From Fibrobacteraceae bacterium (GTDB lineage Bacteria; Fibrobacterota; Fibrobacteria; Fibrobacterales; Fibrobacteraceae), in assembly GCA_017631885.1 (NCBI GenBank), contig JAGBSH010000029.1, positions 22,704 through 86,703 of the forward strand: a stretch of 64,000 nt of DNA. Direction: 5' to 3'. A program made the translations under genes and the position numbers. Of the stretch, positions 18,100 through 27,570 are shown one piece after another (position 1 is the stretch's first letter; each line of letters begins with the position of its first letter). The notes beneath the pieces are model-generated. The model was given only the letters and a program-made list of their open reading frames with translations, made no database searches and was not told the DNA's origin.

Positions 18100-18759
18100 A
18101 TGAGAGGACGATATATTTATCAGCTGACAGCAACGATACTGCCGAATGGGCTGGGCAATGACACCGTTGACCATGATCTGGGGATTTTCACGTCGCTACG
18201 CACTGCCGAAAAAATCCTGCGAGATTATGTCGAGAGTGGAAATTTCTATTGCCCGGTCTATAGTTTTTCCATCATGTTCTTGCCCGTCAATGACGATCTG
18301 GAATATGAATCCGAGCGGCGAATCAACGTCTATTCGCCCGATGGCAAATTGCAGCTTTCTGAATTCAACATGATGTCCTGTAACGGAGCGTGGAGTAAAA
18401 ATCTAAATATAGACCTTCGCGCCGTCATCGACACCGGTCCCAGCAAAAAGCCCTATTTCACGCTGTACAACCATTGGCGCCGAGGACTTGCGACCAAGTG
18501 CGCGCGCATCTCCTTTCTGGAACCCAAATACGAACTGGGCACCTCGTATAACAAATCCGTCTGGTTCCTGGACGACAAGGAGAAAAAGATGCTCATGAAG
18601 TTCTTGAAAACAAAATCCAAGAGCATTTTTAGCGGCAACTGCATAAACAACTGGATGCGCATCATCGGGGCGTTCAACAACGAAGTCCAAGGAGACGAGG
18701 ACAGCCGCATTCTGCCCTACGATTTGCCTATCCCCAATTACAACAAACTAGAACCGTAG
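18100..18759 (+). CDS. Unidentified 219-aa protein, G+C-rich
   Basis: I do not recognise the family. It begins with beta-prone segments (MRGRYIYQLTATILPNGLG) and contains FTSLRTAEKILRDYVESG. No signal peptide or membrane helix. Its codons are noticeably richer in G and C (runs such as CGCGCGCATC) than those of the gene 16 bp upstream, although the spacing and a GAGGTACT ribosome-binding site suggest one operon. That base-composition step hints at different origins or recent transfer. Confidence 0.6.
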   Translation: MRGRYIYQLTATILPNGLGNDTVDHDLGIFTSLRTAEKILRDYVESGNFYCPVYSFSIMFLPVNDDLEYESERRINVYSPDGKLQLSEFNMMSCNGAWSKNLNIDLRAVIDTGPSKKPYFTLYNHWRRGLATKCARISFLEPKYELGTSYNKSVWFLDDKEKKMLMKFLKTKSKSIFSGNCINNWMRIIGAFNNEVQGDEDSRILPYDLPIPNYNKLEP

Positions 18760-18775
18760 TGAAAACTTTCCTTAT

Positions 18776-18880
18776 GGGCGTTCCCCTGGCGGGTCGGGCC
18801 ATACTCGCACGCCGCCAGCGGCGCGCTCACCGAGCCTTGCTTACGCAAGTCTCGTCCCTTCAGGTAACTGTCCCTAACGC
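18776..18880. repeat. Dispersed GGGCGTTCCC-type repeat, copy 1
   Basis: A G+C-rich non-coding block starting GGGCGTTCCC, with internal GGGTCGGGC, TATACTCGC, GCTCACCGAGCCT and ending TCCCTAACGC. The same ordered modules recur at 34511-34616. Multi-copy intergenic repeats with this layout occur in rumen and gut bacteria; what they do is not known to me. Confidence 0.7.
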
Positions 18881-19017
18881 GATTCCGCTAAGGCAACAAG
18901 TTTTTGTGAAATTGGAAACCTAACGTTTAACGCAAAAGCATTCTAATTTGGATTCTTTGATGTGTTTTTAGTAAAAATGAATATAGATTTAGCAGAAAAA
19001 AGAAAAGGAGCAAAAAT

Positions 19018-19917
19018 ATGACAAAAGACGAAGCGAAAAAAACACTTCATGATTTCTACCACAAGTATATTGGGAACAAGTCACCAAGTGTAGAGGAAGA
19101 TGAGGTTGGCGAATCGTACTATATTAATGTTGCAAAATCGCAGGATCAATCGAATGAAATCACTATTGATTTATGGCTTGAGGATTTCAAAGATAAGGGT
19201 GGAAAACGTCTTTCAATTCATCTTTGTTACAAAAATCAAAAAATGTATAGAAATGATTTTGGTGCTGGAATCATTGATGCATTCAAAAAAAACTATCCTG
19301 AAGAATATAACGTAAAAATACCTCCTGAAAACAACAAATTATGTTATCAACATAACGAAGAAAGTAAATATTACTTTGCTGGCGTATATATTAATTCTAA
19401 TGATGAAGTAAACTCTTTGAGTATATTCTTCGAAAATGAAACAGTTAAATCAATCATAAAGGGATACGTCATTGTTTCTAACGAAAAAAATGGAAAAATA
19501 ACCCAACGTTTTCAACAAATCCTAGCCCGCGTTGGGCAAGGCGAGTACCGAGAGAAACTTGAAAAACTATGGAATAGCGCTTGTGCTGTAACCGGTTGTA
19601 ATATTAGAGAGGTTTTAAGAGCCAGCCACGCCAAGCCATGGAAAGACTGTAATGAAGAACAGCGTCTTGACGGATACAATGGCCTGCTTCTTTCCGCCAA
19701 TTACGACGCCTTATTTGACAAAGGATTGATTTCTTTTTCGCCACTTAATGATGGTTGGAAAATAATGATGTCTTCGTCAATAGACATATCTCAATTGGAA
19801 CTTCTTGGAATCAATGAAAACGACTATTTAAAGCCATCTGATAAACAAAAACTTGAAGAGAAAGAAAAAATAGATGAATTTCTCAAATATCACCGAGAGC
19901 ACATTTTTAAGAAATAA
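19018..19917 (+). CDS. HNH endonuclease-family protein (putative restriction enzyme)
   Basis: A 299-aa protein. The last 130 residues are an HNH_2-type nuclease domain: RFQQILARVGQGEYREKL, a Cys pair in ACAVTGC, ASHAKPWKDC (catalytic His), and NGLLLSANYDALFDKGLISF. The N-terminal 165 residues are an uncharacterised domain that may bind DNA or recognise modification. C-terminal HNH_2 domains of this sort are common in stand-alone and modification-dependent restriction enzymes. A well-placed AAGGAG lies upstream. No methyltransferase gene is adjacent, which would fit a modification-dependent enzyme, but that is inference. Confidence 0.78.
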   Translation: MTKDEAKKTLHDFYHKYIGNKSPSVEEDEVGESYYINVAKSQDQSNEITIDLWLEDFKDKGGKRLSIHLCYKNQKMYRNDFGAGIIDAFKKNYPEEYNVKIPPENNKLCYQHNEESKYYFAGVYINSNDEVNSLSIFFENETVKSIIKGYVIVSNEKNGKITQRFQQILARVGQGEYREKLEKLWNSACAVTGCNIREVLRASHAKPWKDCNEEQRLDGYNGLLLSANYDALFDKGLISFSPLNDGWKIMMSSSIDISQLELLGINENDYLKPSDKQKLEEKEKIDEFLKYHREHIFKK

Positions 19918-20014
19918 ATTTGATTTTCAATCATTTCCTTTGAAGATTAGTACAAAATGTGAAAATATCGGATGATCTCTAATATTTGCTACTTAATTTT
20001 TAGATACCACTTCC

Positions 20015-20045
20015 CCCGATAGGTTCTACCATCGGGTTTTTCTTT
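20015..20045 (+). terminator. Rho-independent terminator
   Basis: Stem CCCGAT-(A)-GGT / ACC-ATCGGG with a short loop, followed by a long T-rich run. Located about 100 bp after the HNH gene stop. Confidence 0.75.
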
Positions 20046-20108
20046 TTTTTTTCGATCTTCTATTGGTGATTCTTTTTGGGGATCGTATATTTTTAGAGTT
20101 GTTCTATT

Positions 20109-20270
20109 TCATTTTGCCTCTATCCAATACCAAATTCCTGTTTTGGAATTGTATCGAACGGCCACTAAATTCAGTTTTTCAATATTATCCCAGGAAGAAA
20201 AATAAGATCGTCAGCCGCTATTTTTAAGGCCATTTCCCGCATAAAAGACATTGATTGCGATGCCAAAAGC
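20109..20270 (-). pseudogene. Possible C-terminal gene remnant
   Basis: On the minus strand, the frame ending at the TGA 20111-20109 reads 33 residues that look coding (KLNLVAVRYNSKTGIWYWIE near the end). Upstream, a second frame (20171-20270) also looks coding, so a single frameshift could join them. Too short to identify. Nothing else of note lies between the terminator and the GH9 gene. Confidence 0.3.
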
Positions 20271-20297
20271 TGTTTTTTTTCGATTATACAGATTAAC

Positions 20298-21992
20298 CTA
20301 GCAACAACTTTCAAAATAAAGTGCAGCCACAAGAGGAGCGTTCCAGTTAATTGCTGTTTCATTACTTGCAAAAGATACGCGTTCATCGGTATACGAGAAG
20401 CCTGGTTGTGGGCCAGGATAATGCGGAAAGCGATGCAAGTCCTGGCGATCGGCATTGATTCCGCCAGCAACTAGTCCAGGAACAGGTTCATCAATTCCGT
20501 CAGAATGGCTGATTCTGTGGTGTAAAAATTTCGGAGAGCTCCAAGCAGAGCCTGTTACAAAGCAACGATCAACAGGGTTTTTGCCAAAAATAAAATCAAG
20601 CATTGTCTTTGCGCAGTTCACATAAGACAAAGAAGGAGCCCAACTATTTACCAAAAAGAGCGTAAGTGCATGGTTTGCCACATCGCCATTAGAACCCCAA
20701 ACAAACCGCCGAATCGCAAGATGGTAAGCATCTTCAAAAGCAAGGCGCACAATATCATCGGCAACAGTTTTCAAAGCATTACGCGCTTTCGTCTGCAAAT
20801 CAAGGTCATAAGATTGCAATGCAAGAGCTATCCAACCAAGATTTTGCGTATCACGCCAGTCTAATCCAAGCGACGGAGGGCATTTTTCCATATCGACAAG
20901 AATTAAATCTCTCAAGTTTTTCAACGAACTATTTAAAACATTCTCGCTTTTTACACCTTTGCAAATTTCCCGAAAAAGCATGGCGCGAGCCCAGAAAAAT
21001 TCATCGTCATAGCGTTCATCGCCATAGCCGCCACTCCCTTCAGTATTATGTGGGTAAGTGACATCAGGATTATTTAAAGCCCAAATATATGCCTGAATGG
21101 CAGCTGTAAGACATTGTTCTGCAAAAGTTGAATCCACATTCTTGAATACGCGATGCGCTTCTGCAAGAGCCCCGGCAAAATTAAGCGTTGAAGTTGTGGA
21201 CTTACCTAAAATCTGGCGTTTCTGCGCTTCGTCAGATTCAGTTGGTGTCACAAAGCCATCCCAGCGAATGGGAGAAACCTTGAAAAATACTCCGCCATCT
21301 GTATCTTGCATCCGCAAAAAGAATTCCAGTTCAAAACGAATTTCATCAAGAAGATTTTCACGAAATAAAGACAAGTCTAACGAATTATTTGCTGCAGAAT
21401 CTATGTTAAATTCGCTTTTCCGTTTTTCTGTAAATTCTGCCACAAGCAAAAGTGTTGCAACCGAAACACCACCATTCACGATATACTTGCCGTAGTCGCC
21501 GGCATCATACCAACCACCATGAGCATTCCATGAGCCTTTACGATTCATGCTCGGGTGAAATTCTATGCAATCATCTAAATGGGCTTTTGGCCTAGCCCAC
21601 TTCCCGGCCTTATCTGCAGGCAATTCTACACCACTACGTTGAAAATAAAACGACTTGAGTGTCAAAAAAAGCAAATCAGGCAAAATGTTATCTGCTATTT
21701 CAAAAGAATGGGTTTCCGCAAGAATTTTCCCGCTATCATTTACGCGAATTTTGAACTTGCCTTTCATTTTTAATGCAGAAAAATCGCCTTTCCACACCCA
21801 TTCATCGGTATAAGAGCAAACAGTCTTTTCAGACATTTGCCCTGAATACATGACAAAACCATTTTCTGAAACAATATCAAAAGCTGGCATCACTCCTTTT
21901 ACAGATGCCAATGTGGAATCGGCCGCCAATAAGAACACTTTTGGCGAATTCGGAGCATATCCAACATGATTATAACGGACTTTAAAATCCAT
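20298..21992 (-). CDS. Family 9 glycoside hydrolase (endoglucanase type) lacking a signal peptide
   Basis: Beta-1,4-glucan hydrolase of family GH9. Residues 1-100 are the N-terminal immunoglobulin-like domain often preceding GH9 (RYNHVGYAPNSPKVFLLAAD). The catalytic (alpha/alpha)6 barrel follows. Asp163 and Asp166 lie in GGWYDAGDYGKY, the C-terminal motif GINADRQDLHRFPHYPG is present, and the acid Glu545 lies in SNETAINWNAPLVA. Length 564 aa is normal for the two-domain form. The frame begins MDFKVRYN with a stop immediately upstream, so there is no export signal. Either it is cytoplasmic, acting on imported cello-oligosaccharides, or the signal has been lost. Confidence 0.92.
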   Translation of the reverse strand: MDFKVRYNHVGYAPNSPKVFLLAADSTLASVKGVMPAFDIVSENGFVMYSGQMSEKTVCSYTDEWVWKGDFSALKMKGKFKIRVNDSGKILAETHSFEIADNILPDLLFLTLKSFYFQRSGVELPADKAGKWARPKAHLDDCIEFHPSMNRKGSWNAHGGWYDAGDYGKYIVNGGVSVATLLLVAEFTEKRKSEFNIDSAANNSLDLSLFRENLLDEIRFELEFFLRMQDTDGGVFFKVSPIRWDGFVTPTESDEAQKRQILGKSTTSTLNFAGALAEAHRVFKNVDSTFAEQCLTAAIQAYIWALNNPDVTYPHNTEGSGGYGDERYDDEFFWARAMLFREICKGVKSENVLNSSLKNLRDLILVDMEKCPPSLGLDWRDTQNLGWIALALQSYDLDLQTKARNALKTVADDIVRLAFEDAYHLAIRRFVWGSNGDVANHALTLFLVNSWAPSLSYVNCAKTMLDFIFGKNPVDRCFVTGSAWSSPKFLHHRISHSDGIDEPVPGLVAGGINADRQDLHRFPHYPGPQPGFSYTDERVSFASNETAINWNAPLVAALYFESCC

Positions 21993-22236
21993 GGCCTAAG
22001 AATAATTTTTTTAACACCCTAATAATTAATAGAATAAGCCAATTCCGTATACAAAAATAAACAGAAGGCTAAATGAAGACTCTAGTCAAGATTATAAATT
22101 ATTGGCAAGCCCCATTCAAAAAGGACTAATAATTAATTTATTTGTAAAAAAACTATCCAGTAAACATTTTTATTCAGTTCTCTTTTCACTATAAACAAAA
22201 ACAGAATATATTACGAATAATGTTTTTGAGGTGTAT

Positions 22237-24051
22237 ATGAAAGCAAAATTCATTTTAGCATTAGGGCTTGCCTTGTTATCTACTGAAGCCTTCAGTTCTG
22301 TTTATTACGTCGCAGTCGATGGAAGCGATTCTAACGCAGGGACAAAAGAAAAACCCTTTGCTTCTCTCAATAAAGCAAACGAAGTCGTTAGTGCTGGCGA
22401 TACCGTATGGATTCGTGGTGGTGTTTACGATTTGCGTGATACTATTTATTTTCCACGATACAAAATGACAGCAGCCATTATCTTAACAACAAGTGGAGAA
22501 AGCGATAACAATCGCATCCATTATTTCGCTTACCCTGGAGAACGCCCTATTTTTGATGGTGCTAACCTTCCTGTTGCAGCGGGTTATGATAAAAGTGATG
22601 GCACACCACAAGGCGCTATGTACACTTCGCCAATTGTGATTTCAGCGAAATACTTACACTTAAAAGGCTTTGAAGTTCGTAACACCCCGATGAAATACAA
22701 TTCAAATTCAGGCATATTTCTTTATGCCAGTAAGCATATCTTTTTAGAGTATATTGACAGCCACCATAATGCAGGTCCTGGATTTTTTGCAAATGATGGT
22801 GCACCAGATGGAGGCGGACATATCTTTTTGAATTGCGATGCTCACGATAACTATGACCCAACTGGTTGGCAAGGCGATGGCGAAAACGCTGATGGTTTTG
22901 GCGCTCATTACCAAGAACCAGGCAGTGGCGATACTACTAAATTTATTGGCTGCCGTTCTTGGTGGAATAGCGATGATGGTTTTGATTTTATTAACCAAGA
23001 ATTCCCTGTAGTCGTTGAAAATTGCTACGCCTTTGGTAATGGTTACAGTAATTACGGAAAGGGAAACCCTCCTAGAGGTAATGGCTATGGTATCAAAATG
23101 GGTGAAAGTACACTAGGCGGTGGCAAACATCTCATCAAGAATTCTGTTGCCTGGAAAAATAAATCTTCTGGCTTTTATGCAAACTACACTGGAGTTGGCA
23201 GCACTTGGATTAACAACACCTCTTATAAAAACGAAGACAGAGCTTTTAACATGGCTTCAACGCTATTTGATTCTGAAGGTAACCGCCTTGCTGAAGTGGC
23301 TCCATTGACAGGAGACAATGCTCACGTATTAAAAAACAATATTGCTTTCCCAAATAAACTTTCTCAGATAGGAACTTGTTGGGAATACATACCATCTCAA
23401 GGTATTGATAGAGATGTAGAATGCCCAGCAGGTGAAAATAATACATGGAATTTAAAAATAGATTTAACAGAAAACGATTTCATGAGTGTTGATGACCCTA
23501 GTATGACAGTTACTGGGCAAGACCTTTCAAAACTTCCTGGCATTCTTGGCCCGCGTAAGGCTGATGGTAGCTTACCCGATGTTGATTTCTTAAAATTAAA
23601 AGAAGGCAGTCAAGCCATTGATAAAGGTGAAAATATTGGATTACCATTTGCTGGTAAAGCTCCAGATTTAGGCGCTTTTGAATATGGAATGCCTGTATCA
23701 AGTAGTTCTAGTGCAAAATCAAGTTCATCTATGGCTGCTTCAAGTAGTTCTCAAGAAAAATCTAGTTCTTCTCAAGTTGAACCAAACAGTTCTAGCGCTG
23801 AATCAAGTTCTTCTATGGAAGACTCAAGCAGTTCTAGCGAAGACCCGGCCGCCATTGCAATAGGGCTTAATAGTTCTCTTGAAACATTCCAAAATGCAAC
23901 TGTATTTGATTTACAAGGGCGCTATTTAGGGACATTGCAAGCAGAACAATTACGCGATAATATGGAAACTGCTCTCCGTAAAAAGTTCAAAAAGTCAGGC
24001 GCCTACATTGTGCGCTATGGCAGCAACTTGCAAAGAATAAATCTCAAATAA
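22237..24051 (+). CDS. Secreted family 9-type pectate lyase (parallel beta-helix) with Ser-rich linker
   Basis: A signal peptide (MKAKFILALGLALLSTEAFS) precedes a parallel beta-helix of about 460 residues resembling PL9 pectate lyases. It opens with YYVAVDGSDSNAGTKEKPFA and contains HLKGFEVRNTPM, GENADGFGAHYQEPG and WWNSDDGFDF, the Asp-rich calcium-binding turns. It cleaves polygalacturonate by beta-elimination. A Ser-rich linker (about residues 490-540) leads to a terminal beta domain (ATVFDLQGRYLG ... GAYIVRYG) resembling a type IX secretion sorting domain. Start chosen at ATG 22237, which has GAGG upstream, rather than the in-frame GTG at 22231. The 240-bp upstream gap is AT-rich and holds no gene. 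Confidence 0.87.
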   Translation: MKAKFILALGLALLSTEAFSSVYYVAVDGSDSNAGTKEKPFASLNKANEVVSAGDTVWIRGGVYDLRDTIYFPRYKMTAAIILTTSGESDNNRIHYFAYPGERPIFDGANLPVAAGYDKSDGTPQGAMYTSPIVISAKYLHLKGFEVRNTPMKYNSNSGIFLYASKHIFLEYIDSHHNAGPGFFANDGAPDGGGHIFLNCDAHDNYDPTGWQGDGENADGFGAHYQEPGSGDTTKFIGCRSWWNSDDGFDFINQEFPVVVENCYAFGNGYSNYGKGNPPRGNGYGIKMGESTLGGGKHLIKNSVAWKNKSSGFYANYTGVGSTWINNTSYKNEDRAFNMASTLFDSEGNRLAEVAPLTGDNAHVLKNNIAFPNKLSQIGTCWEYIPSQGIDRDVECPAGENNTWNLKIDLTENDFMSVDDPSMTVTGQDLSKLPGILGPRKADGSLPDVDFLKLKEGSQAIDKGENIGLPFAGKAPDLGAFEYGMPVSSSSSAKSSSSMAASSSSQEKSSSSQVEPNSSSAESSSSMEDSSSSSEDPAAIAIGLNSSLETFQNATVFDLQGRYLGTLQAEQLRDNMETALRKKFKKSGAYIVRYGSNLQRINLK

Positions 24052-24069
24052 ATTTGTTCTATAAACTTG

Positions 24070-24095
24070 CTCTAGCTCAATAAATTGAGCTAGAG
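24070..24095. terminator. Bidirectional terminator
   Basis: Perfect 11-bp stem CTCTAGCTCAA / TTGAGCTAGAG with a TAAA loop, followed on the plus strand by a T-rich run. It sits between the convergent pectate lyase and sulfatase-fold genes. Confidence 0.85.
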
Positions 24096-24097
24096 TT

Positions 24098-25765
24098 TTA
24101 TTTTTCTTTTAAATTTTTCTTTAACAAATAACTTTCATAAACTAGATGACCAGATATTTTATCTATCTCTTTATTAAGAGAATCTAATCCCATTTTTTCT
24201 ACAAGTGTTTTTTCTTCGCTAAAAAGATCCGTACCTAAACCGAGTTTATTGCCTTTAATACTAAATCCCATTGCACTTAGAATTGTTGGAAACATATCTA
24301 TATCAGAAAAACGACGCTTTTCTTCTACACTTGGAATTTTTGAAACATTTATAAAAATATTAACCCATTTTCTATCTGGAAAATCTTTTACCAAACGAGT
24401 TCCCATAAAACGATGATCACCAAAGATTACAATAGAAGTATTCTCATAAAAAGTTTTTGACTTTAAAGAAATTAAAAATTTATCTAATTCTCTTGAAACA
24501 CACCGCGCCGTAACTTTGAGTTGTTCGTCTGCATCTTTTTCATTTTCAATTTTTATACAATCTGGGTCATACATCCCATGAGGTGCGTGCGTATCTATCG
24601 TAAAAAATGTTAGCGAAAATGGTTCAGAAATTGTATCAAGAATTGTCGTTGCAAATTTAAATGCATCTTTATCTTGAACTGTTTTATAACCTTGATTCTT
24701 TATAAGAGTTTCAACATCTAAATCAAGGCGTTCTATTAAATCTTCTGGACCATACACTTCATCTACTTTTTGGTCAATAACAAAATTTCGGAATTGATTA
24801 TAAAGTCCTGGATTCCCTTGAAAGAAAATTTGTTTATATCCATTTTCATTTAAAATTTTATAAAAACTTTTATAATAATGTAATATCGGAGTATTTCTAT
24901 AATTCACTATATGTGGTATTCCTAAAGAACGCGTATGCATTGTCGTAAATGTTGATGTTGATCCACTTGCATCTAAACCGCCACCAATATGGCTCTCATG
25001 TTTCCCGAAACTTATATTTTCTTTGGCTAATTCTGTAATTTCAGGGATAAGATTACTATCTTGATTTCCTCCGTGTTCTTTATCTGCAAAAGTAGTTTCA
25101 AGCGATTCCAGGTATATTAAAATCAAATTTCGTTTTTCTTCTGGCAAAGTAATTTTAACAGAATCAGGATTAACATAATTTTCAACAAAGAACTTTGAAT
25201 AAGAAGATTGCTTTTCTGGTTCATTGCTTAAAATATATATGTAATTAAGTACTGGAATATCAATGAAAACAAAAACTATTGTAGTTATAAAATACATTCC
25301 TATAAAAGCCAATCTTTTTTTTGTACTATTCAAAAGAACATAAACAAAAAGTAAAAGAATAATTGATACTACAGCAGTTTGTGGAATTGTCGTTTCTAAA
25401 TATTGCTTAACCATCAAATACGCAAAATCATCAAATGGTTCTTGCAAAGTAAGTAAAACCATATTTGCATCATTAAGAGGAAATGTATTTAAAGCCCAAA
25501 TGATTCCCGCTCTTAAATGAATAACAAAAAACAAAAGTATAACAACAAGTGGAATATGCGAAATTTTAAAATAATCTTTCTTTTGATAATTCTTTGTTAA
25601 ATAGTTCAAAATAAAAAGCACTAAAAACGAAACAATAACTATCGGAGAAATTGTAAAAGGCTTTATTTCAAAAAAATAATGTAACACTACAAAAGTAAGG
25701 CATTCTTCTATTGCAATTATTTTCAAACATAATATGATAATCTTTTTCAATTTATTATTTTGCAT
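24098..25765 (-). CDS. Membrane-bound sulfatase-fold phosphoglycerol/phosphoethanolamine transferase (LtaS/MdoB-like)
   Basis: About five transmembrane helices in the first 190 residues anchor an extracytoplasmic alkaline-phosphatase/sulfatase-fold domain. The domain opens with NLILIYLESLETTFAD (metal-binding Glu). Its nucleophile region is GGLDASGSTSTFTTMHTRS and the second metal site is TIDTHAPHGMYDPD ... IVIFGDHRFMG. This layout matches the LtaS/OpgB group, which transfers phosphoglycerol or similar head groups to surface glycans. The start is ATG 25765; the upstream GTG is less likely. The real substrate is unknown; in a Gram-negative it may decorate periplasmic glucans or surface polysaccharide. 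Confidence 0.82.
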   Translation of the reverse strand: MQNNKLKKIIILCLKIIAIEECLTFVVLHYFFEIKPFTISPIVIVSFLVLFILNYLTKNYQKKDYFKISHIPLVVILLFFVIHLRAGIIWALNTFPLNDANMVLLTLQEPFDDFAYLMVKQYLETTIPQTAVVSIILLLFVYVLLNSTKKRLAFIGMYFITTIVFVFIDIPVLNYIYILSNEPEKQSSYSKFFVENYVNPDSVKITLPEEKRNLILIYLESLETTFADKEHGGNQDSNLIPEITELAKENISFGKHESHIGGGLDASGSTSTFTTMHTRSLGIPHIVNYRNTPILHYYKSFYKILNENGYKQIFFQGNPGLYNQFRNFVIDQKVDEVYGPEDLIERLDLDVETLIKNQGYKTVQDKDAFKFATTILDTISEPFSLTFFTIDTHAPHGMYDPDCIKIENEKDADEQLKVTARCVSRELDKFLISLKSKTFYENTSIVIFGDHRFMGTRLVKDFPDRKWVNIFINVSKIPSVEEKRRFSDIDMFPTILSAMGFSIKGNKLGLGTDLFSEEKTLVEKMGLDSLNKEIDKISGHLVYESYLLKKNLKEK

Positions 25766-25871
25766 ACGCACACCGTATTTTTGTTAATTTATTCAAACAT
25801 ATACTTCTTTTATTTTACTCTAATAATAAAAAAATATATTTAAGGAATCAAATTTTTTGAATGAGGCAAAA

Positions 25872-27527
25872 ATGAAACATTTAACTTTGACCGGAATATG
25901 GGTTGTATTTGGTATTATTTTTGTCGCTTGTGGTGATAGTGAAAGTTCAGCCAATTCTGTTGGCGAAGAAAACAACGATTTAGTTGAAGAAGTTTCTAGT
26001 TCTTCAGAAAGTGTTTTAAGTTCTTCTGAAATTTTTCTGAGTAGCTCCTCTGTTAATGTTCCAGCAGATTCAGAAGTTGTTTTAAGTTCTTCATCAATAG
26101 GAAATTCTTTAGATTCTAGCGAAGAAATTCCTGATACAACAAAAATTTCTTATTCACTTAAACCTTTTAGTGGCCCACTTTCAAATCCACACAAGGGATT
26201 CACGGTGCCAACTGGTGGTGCTTGGACTTTTGTTCCTGAATTTGAATATGGCCCTTATGGCTCGTTGAATAACAAAGCGTGGGACCTGGTCTCTTATGGT
26301 TCTGGTTACCAACAGTGGAACAAACTAAACCCAGCAAAAGGTGTTTACGATTGGAGTGAATTGGAAAAATTGCTGAACGCACTAGCTGAACACAACATGA
26401 CCTATGCTTTACGCGTATTGCCTTATACACCTTCCTTTATTAAAAGCGATTTTCCTCCTGAAGAGGAATACGACTGGACTCCGCCTTTTGTTTATGAAAT
26501 GGGTGCAAAGAAAATGCAAATTAACTTACGAGGAACAGATTTCCGAGCCTATGCTCCTATCTGGGACGATACTATCTATATTCGAGCAGCCAAAGAATTT
26601 GCAAAAGCACTTGCTGAAAAATACGATGGCGACCCACGTATTGAATACATAGATGTTCGCACTTTTGGGGAATGGGGTGAATGGCATACATCCCATATAC
26701 TAGGGAGCGAAATGCCTGCTGATTCCGTTTTATTTGATATGTTGGATTACTACGCATCTGTGTTCAAGAAAACCCAGCTAGTGTTACCTTCTAATGGTTT
26801 TGGAGAAGTCTATACACATGCTCTTAAACTAGGCATTACCAAGCGAGATGATGGCTTTATCGGTATTCCTGGCAGACCGGATACCTTATTGCGAGCCTAT
26901 GAGGCAAATTTACCCACCATTGCAGAAAACATTGCCGGTTATAGGACAATGTTGGACTATGACGACCTTATTCCTGGAGGGAGCCAAAAGTGGACTGCGG
27001 AACGTTGGGTTGATGCTATTACAACAGCTCACTTGACTTACTATGTACTAGATCAAGACAACGATTGTGGTTACCATTTTTACAATGACAACAAAGCTCT
27101 TGCAGATTCTATGTCAAAAGTGATTGGTTATAATTTCAGAATTTCTAATGCAGAACTTTTAACCATTACCGATTCAAAAAGCACAACGAATACGCTAAAC
27201 ATTACTGTTAAAAATACAGGTGTTGCGCCTTGTTTCTTTGATATTTATATGGTAGCTGAATTTGTTGATAGTTCAGGAAACGCTCTTGAACAATTAGGCG
27301 AAATAGTTTCAATAAAGAAAGGAACTTTTAAAGATGAAATGGTAAAAGAAATTTCTTTTACTTCAACAATACCAGCAAGGTTATCAAATGTGGCTCAGAT
27401 GCCTGGCGTTTTTGTTGCTCTTTCAATTTATGAAAGTGAAGAAGCATTTAAAGCTGGGAAAAATCCAACAGTTCGCTTTGATAACGATGGCATTCTAGAA
27501 AACAAAAAATTGCTATTGAAAGAATAA
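25872..27527 (+). CDS. Ser-linker lipoprotein with DUF4832 / beta-galactosidase-like TIM barrel
   Basis: Lipoprotein signal to VACGDSES (Cys20 from ATG 25872, which has GAGG upstream), then a Ser-rich tether of about 75 residues. The catalytic-type domain begins around FSGPLSNPHKGFTVPTGG. The stretch WNKLNPAKGVYDWSELEKLL resembles GH42-like barrels, and DVRTFGEWGEWHTSH supplies a candidate acid Glu. The C-terminal part (SNAELLTITDSKSTTNTLNI ... VKNTGVAPCFFD) is a beta-sandwich as in DUF4832 proteins. I infer a surface glycosidase. It lies directly upstream of, and in the same direction as, the GH16 gene. Confidence 0.72.
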   Translation: MKHLTLTGIWVVFGIIFVACGDSESSANSVGEENNDLVEEVSSSSESVLSSSEIFLSSSSVNVPADSEVVLSSSSIGNSLDSSEEIPDTTKISYSLKPFSGPLSNPHKGFTVPTGGAWTFVPEFEYGPYGSLNNKAWDLVSYGSGYQQWNKLNPAKGVYDWSELEKLLNALAEHNMTYALRVLPYTPSFIKSDFPPEEEYDWTPPFVYEMGAKKMQINLRGTDFRAYAPIWDDTIYIRAAKEFAKALAEKYDGDPRIEYIDVRTFGEWGEWHTSHILGSEMPADSVLFDMLDYYASVFKKTQLVLPSNGFGEVYTHALKLGITKRDDGFIGIPGRPDTLLRAYEANLPTIAENIAGYRTMLDYDDLIPGGSQKWTAERWVDAITTAHLTYYVLDQDNDCGYHFYNDNKALADSMSKVIGYNFRISNAELLTITDSKSTTNTLNITVKNTGVAPCFFDIYMVAEFVDSSGNALEQLGEIVSIKKGTFKDEMVKEISFTSTIPARLSNVAQMPGVFVALSIYESEEAFKAGKNPTVRFDNDGILENKKLLLKE

Positions 27528-27570
27528 GTGAAAAGAATTTATTTTATTTAATTTATTTGTAAATATATTT

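Noticed and set aside
20171..20470. 99-codon frame overlapping the GH9 3' end
   Set aside because: It overlaps conserved GH9 sequence in another frame; only its last part may be a decayed gene.
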